Shown: positions 63,873 to 64,000 of the stretch, piece after piece
Layout: the number at the start of each line of letters is the position of its first letter
Position numbering within the stretch: position 1 is the stretch's first letter
NCBI GenBank assembly: GCA_961205875.1
Contig: OY540817.1
Location: 14,171,001 to 14,235,000, forward strand
Origin: Sialis fuliginosa
Lineage: Eukaryota; Arthropoda; Insecta; Megaloptera; Sialidae
DNA: 64,000 bases
Direction: 5' to 3'
Notes under the pieces: model-generated
Database searches by the model: none
What the model was told of the DNA's origin: nothing
What the model saw: the letters and a program-made list of their open reading frames with translations, nothing else
Made by a program: the position numbers and the translations under genes

Positions 63873-64000
63873 TACATACAATTAGACTAAACTCATTTAA
63901 AATTAATATATGTATTATAAAACATTAATGTTTGTTCCTAATTCAATAAAACGAATAAAAATACATAACAATATGTGTTCTGTCAATAATAATAACTGTC

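Overview
The window is animal nuclear DNA, almost certainly from an insect and most likely a moth or butterfly. Every long gene is split by short introns with GT..AG borders, the non-coding DNA is very AT-rich, and the protein set is animal (Pak, polo, RagA-B, seipin, PEX6). Relic repeats in the 51.5 and 54.3 kb regions resemble degraded insertions common in lepidopteran genomes. The order-level assignment is inference; no species can be named from the sequence alone. Gene models were built by hand from splice signals, reading phase and recognised protein families, and their phases close exactly.

Layout. 0.4-1.1 kb: a 339-bp repeat with terminal inverted repeats, duplicated in tandem. 1.2-2.3 kb (-): beta-carbonic anhydrase. 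2.7-3.8 kb (-): RagA-B GTPase. 4.7-10.2 kb (+): group I p21-activated kinase, with a probable 5'UTR intron upstream. 14.8-18.1 kb (-): methionine-R-sulfoxide reductase B with a mitochondrial leader exon. 18.5-19.0 kb (-): a 139-residue orphan protein. 21.0-23.8 kb (-): ALG9 mannosyltransferase, divergent from polo kinase at 24.1-26.7 kb (+). 29.1-34.1 kb (-): PEX6, with a 462-bp fold-back element in one intron. 34.4-35.9 kb (-): a ZAD zinc-finger protein. 38.9-43.8 kb (-): a FAM234-like membrane protein with a long charged insert. 44.6-45.9 kb (-): UBE3D, only 31 bp behind the stop of DcpS (45.9-47.5 kb, -). 48.5-50.8 kb (-): a secreted leucine-rich-repeat protein. 51.9-56.7 kb (+): CFAP91, an axonemal protein. 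57.6-59.2 kb (-): seipin. 60.0-61.8 kb (+): a histidine-rich secreted protein. 61.8-64 kb: non-coding, with a hAT-type miniature element that has an almost intact 8-bp target duplication.

The genes are mostly independent housekeeping genes and do not form a pathway cluster. Several lie head to head (RagA-B/Pak, ALG9/polo, LRR/CFAP91, seipin/His-rich) and could share promoter DNA. The closest functional coupling is the DcpS-UBE3D pair, whose spacing suggests a shared transcript or a promoter inside the last DcpS exon. The least-described items are the 139-residue orphan, the histidine-rich secreted protein, the FAM234 insert and the several fold-back elements. I saw no tRNA, rRNA, CRISPR array or viral gene.
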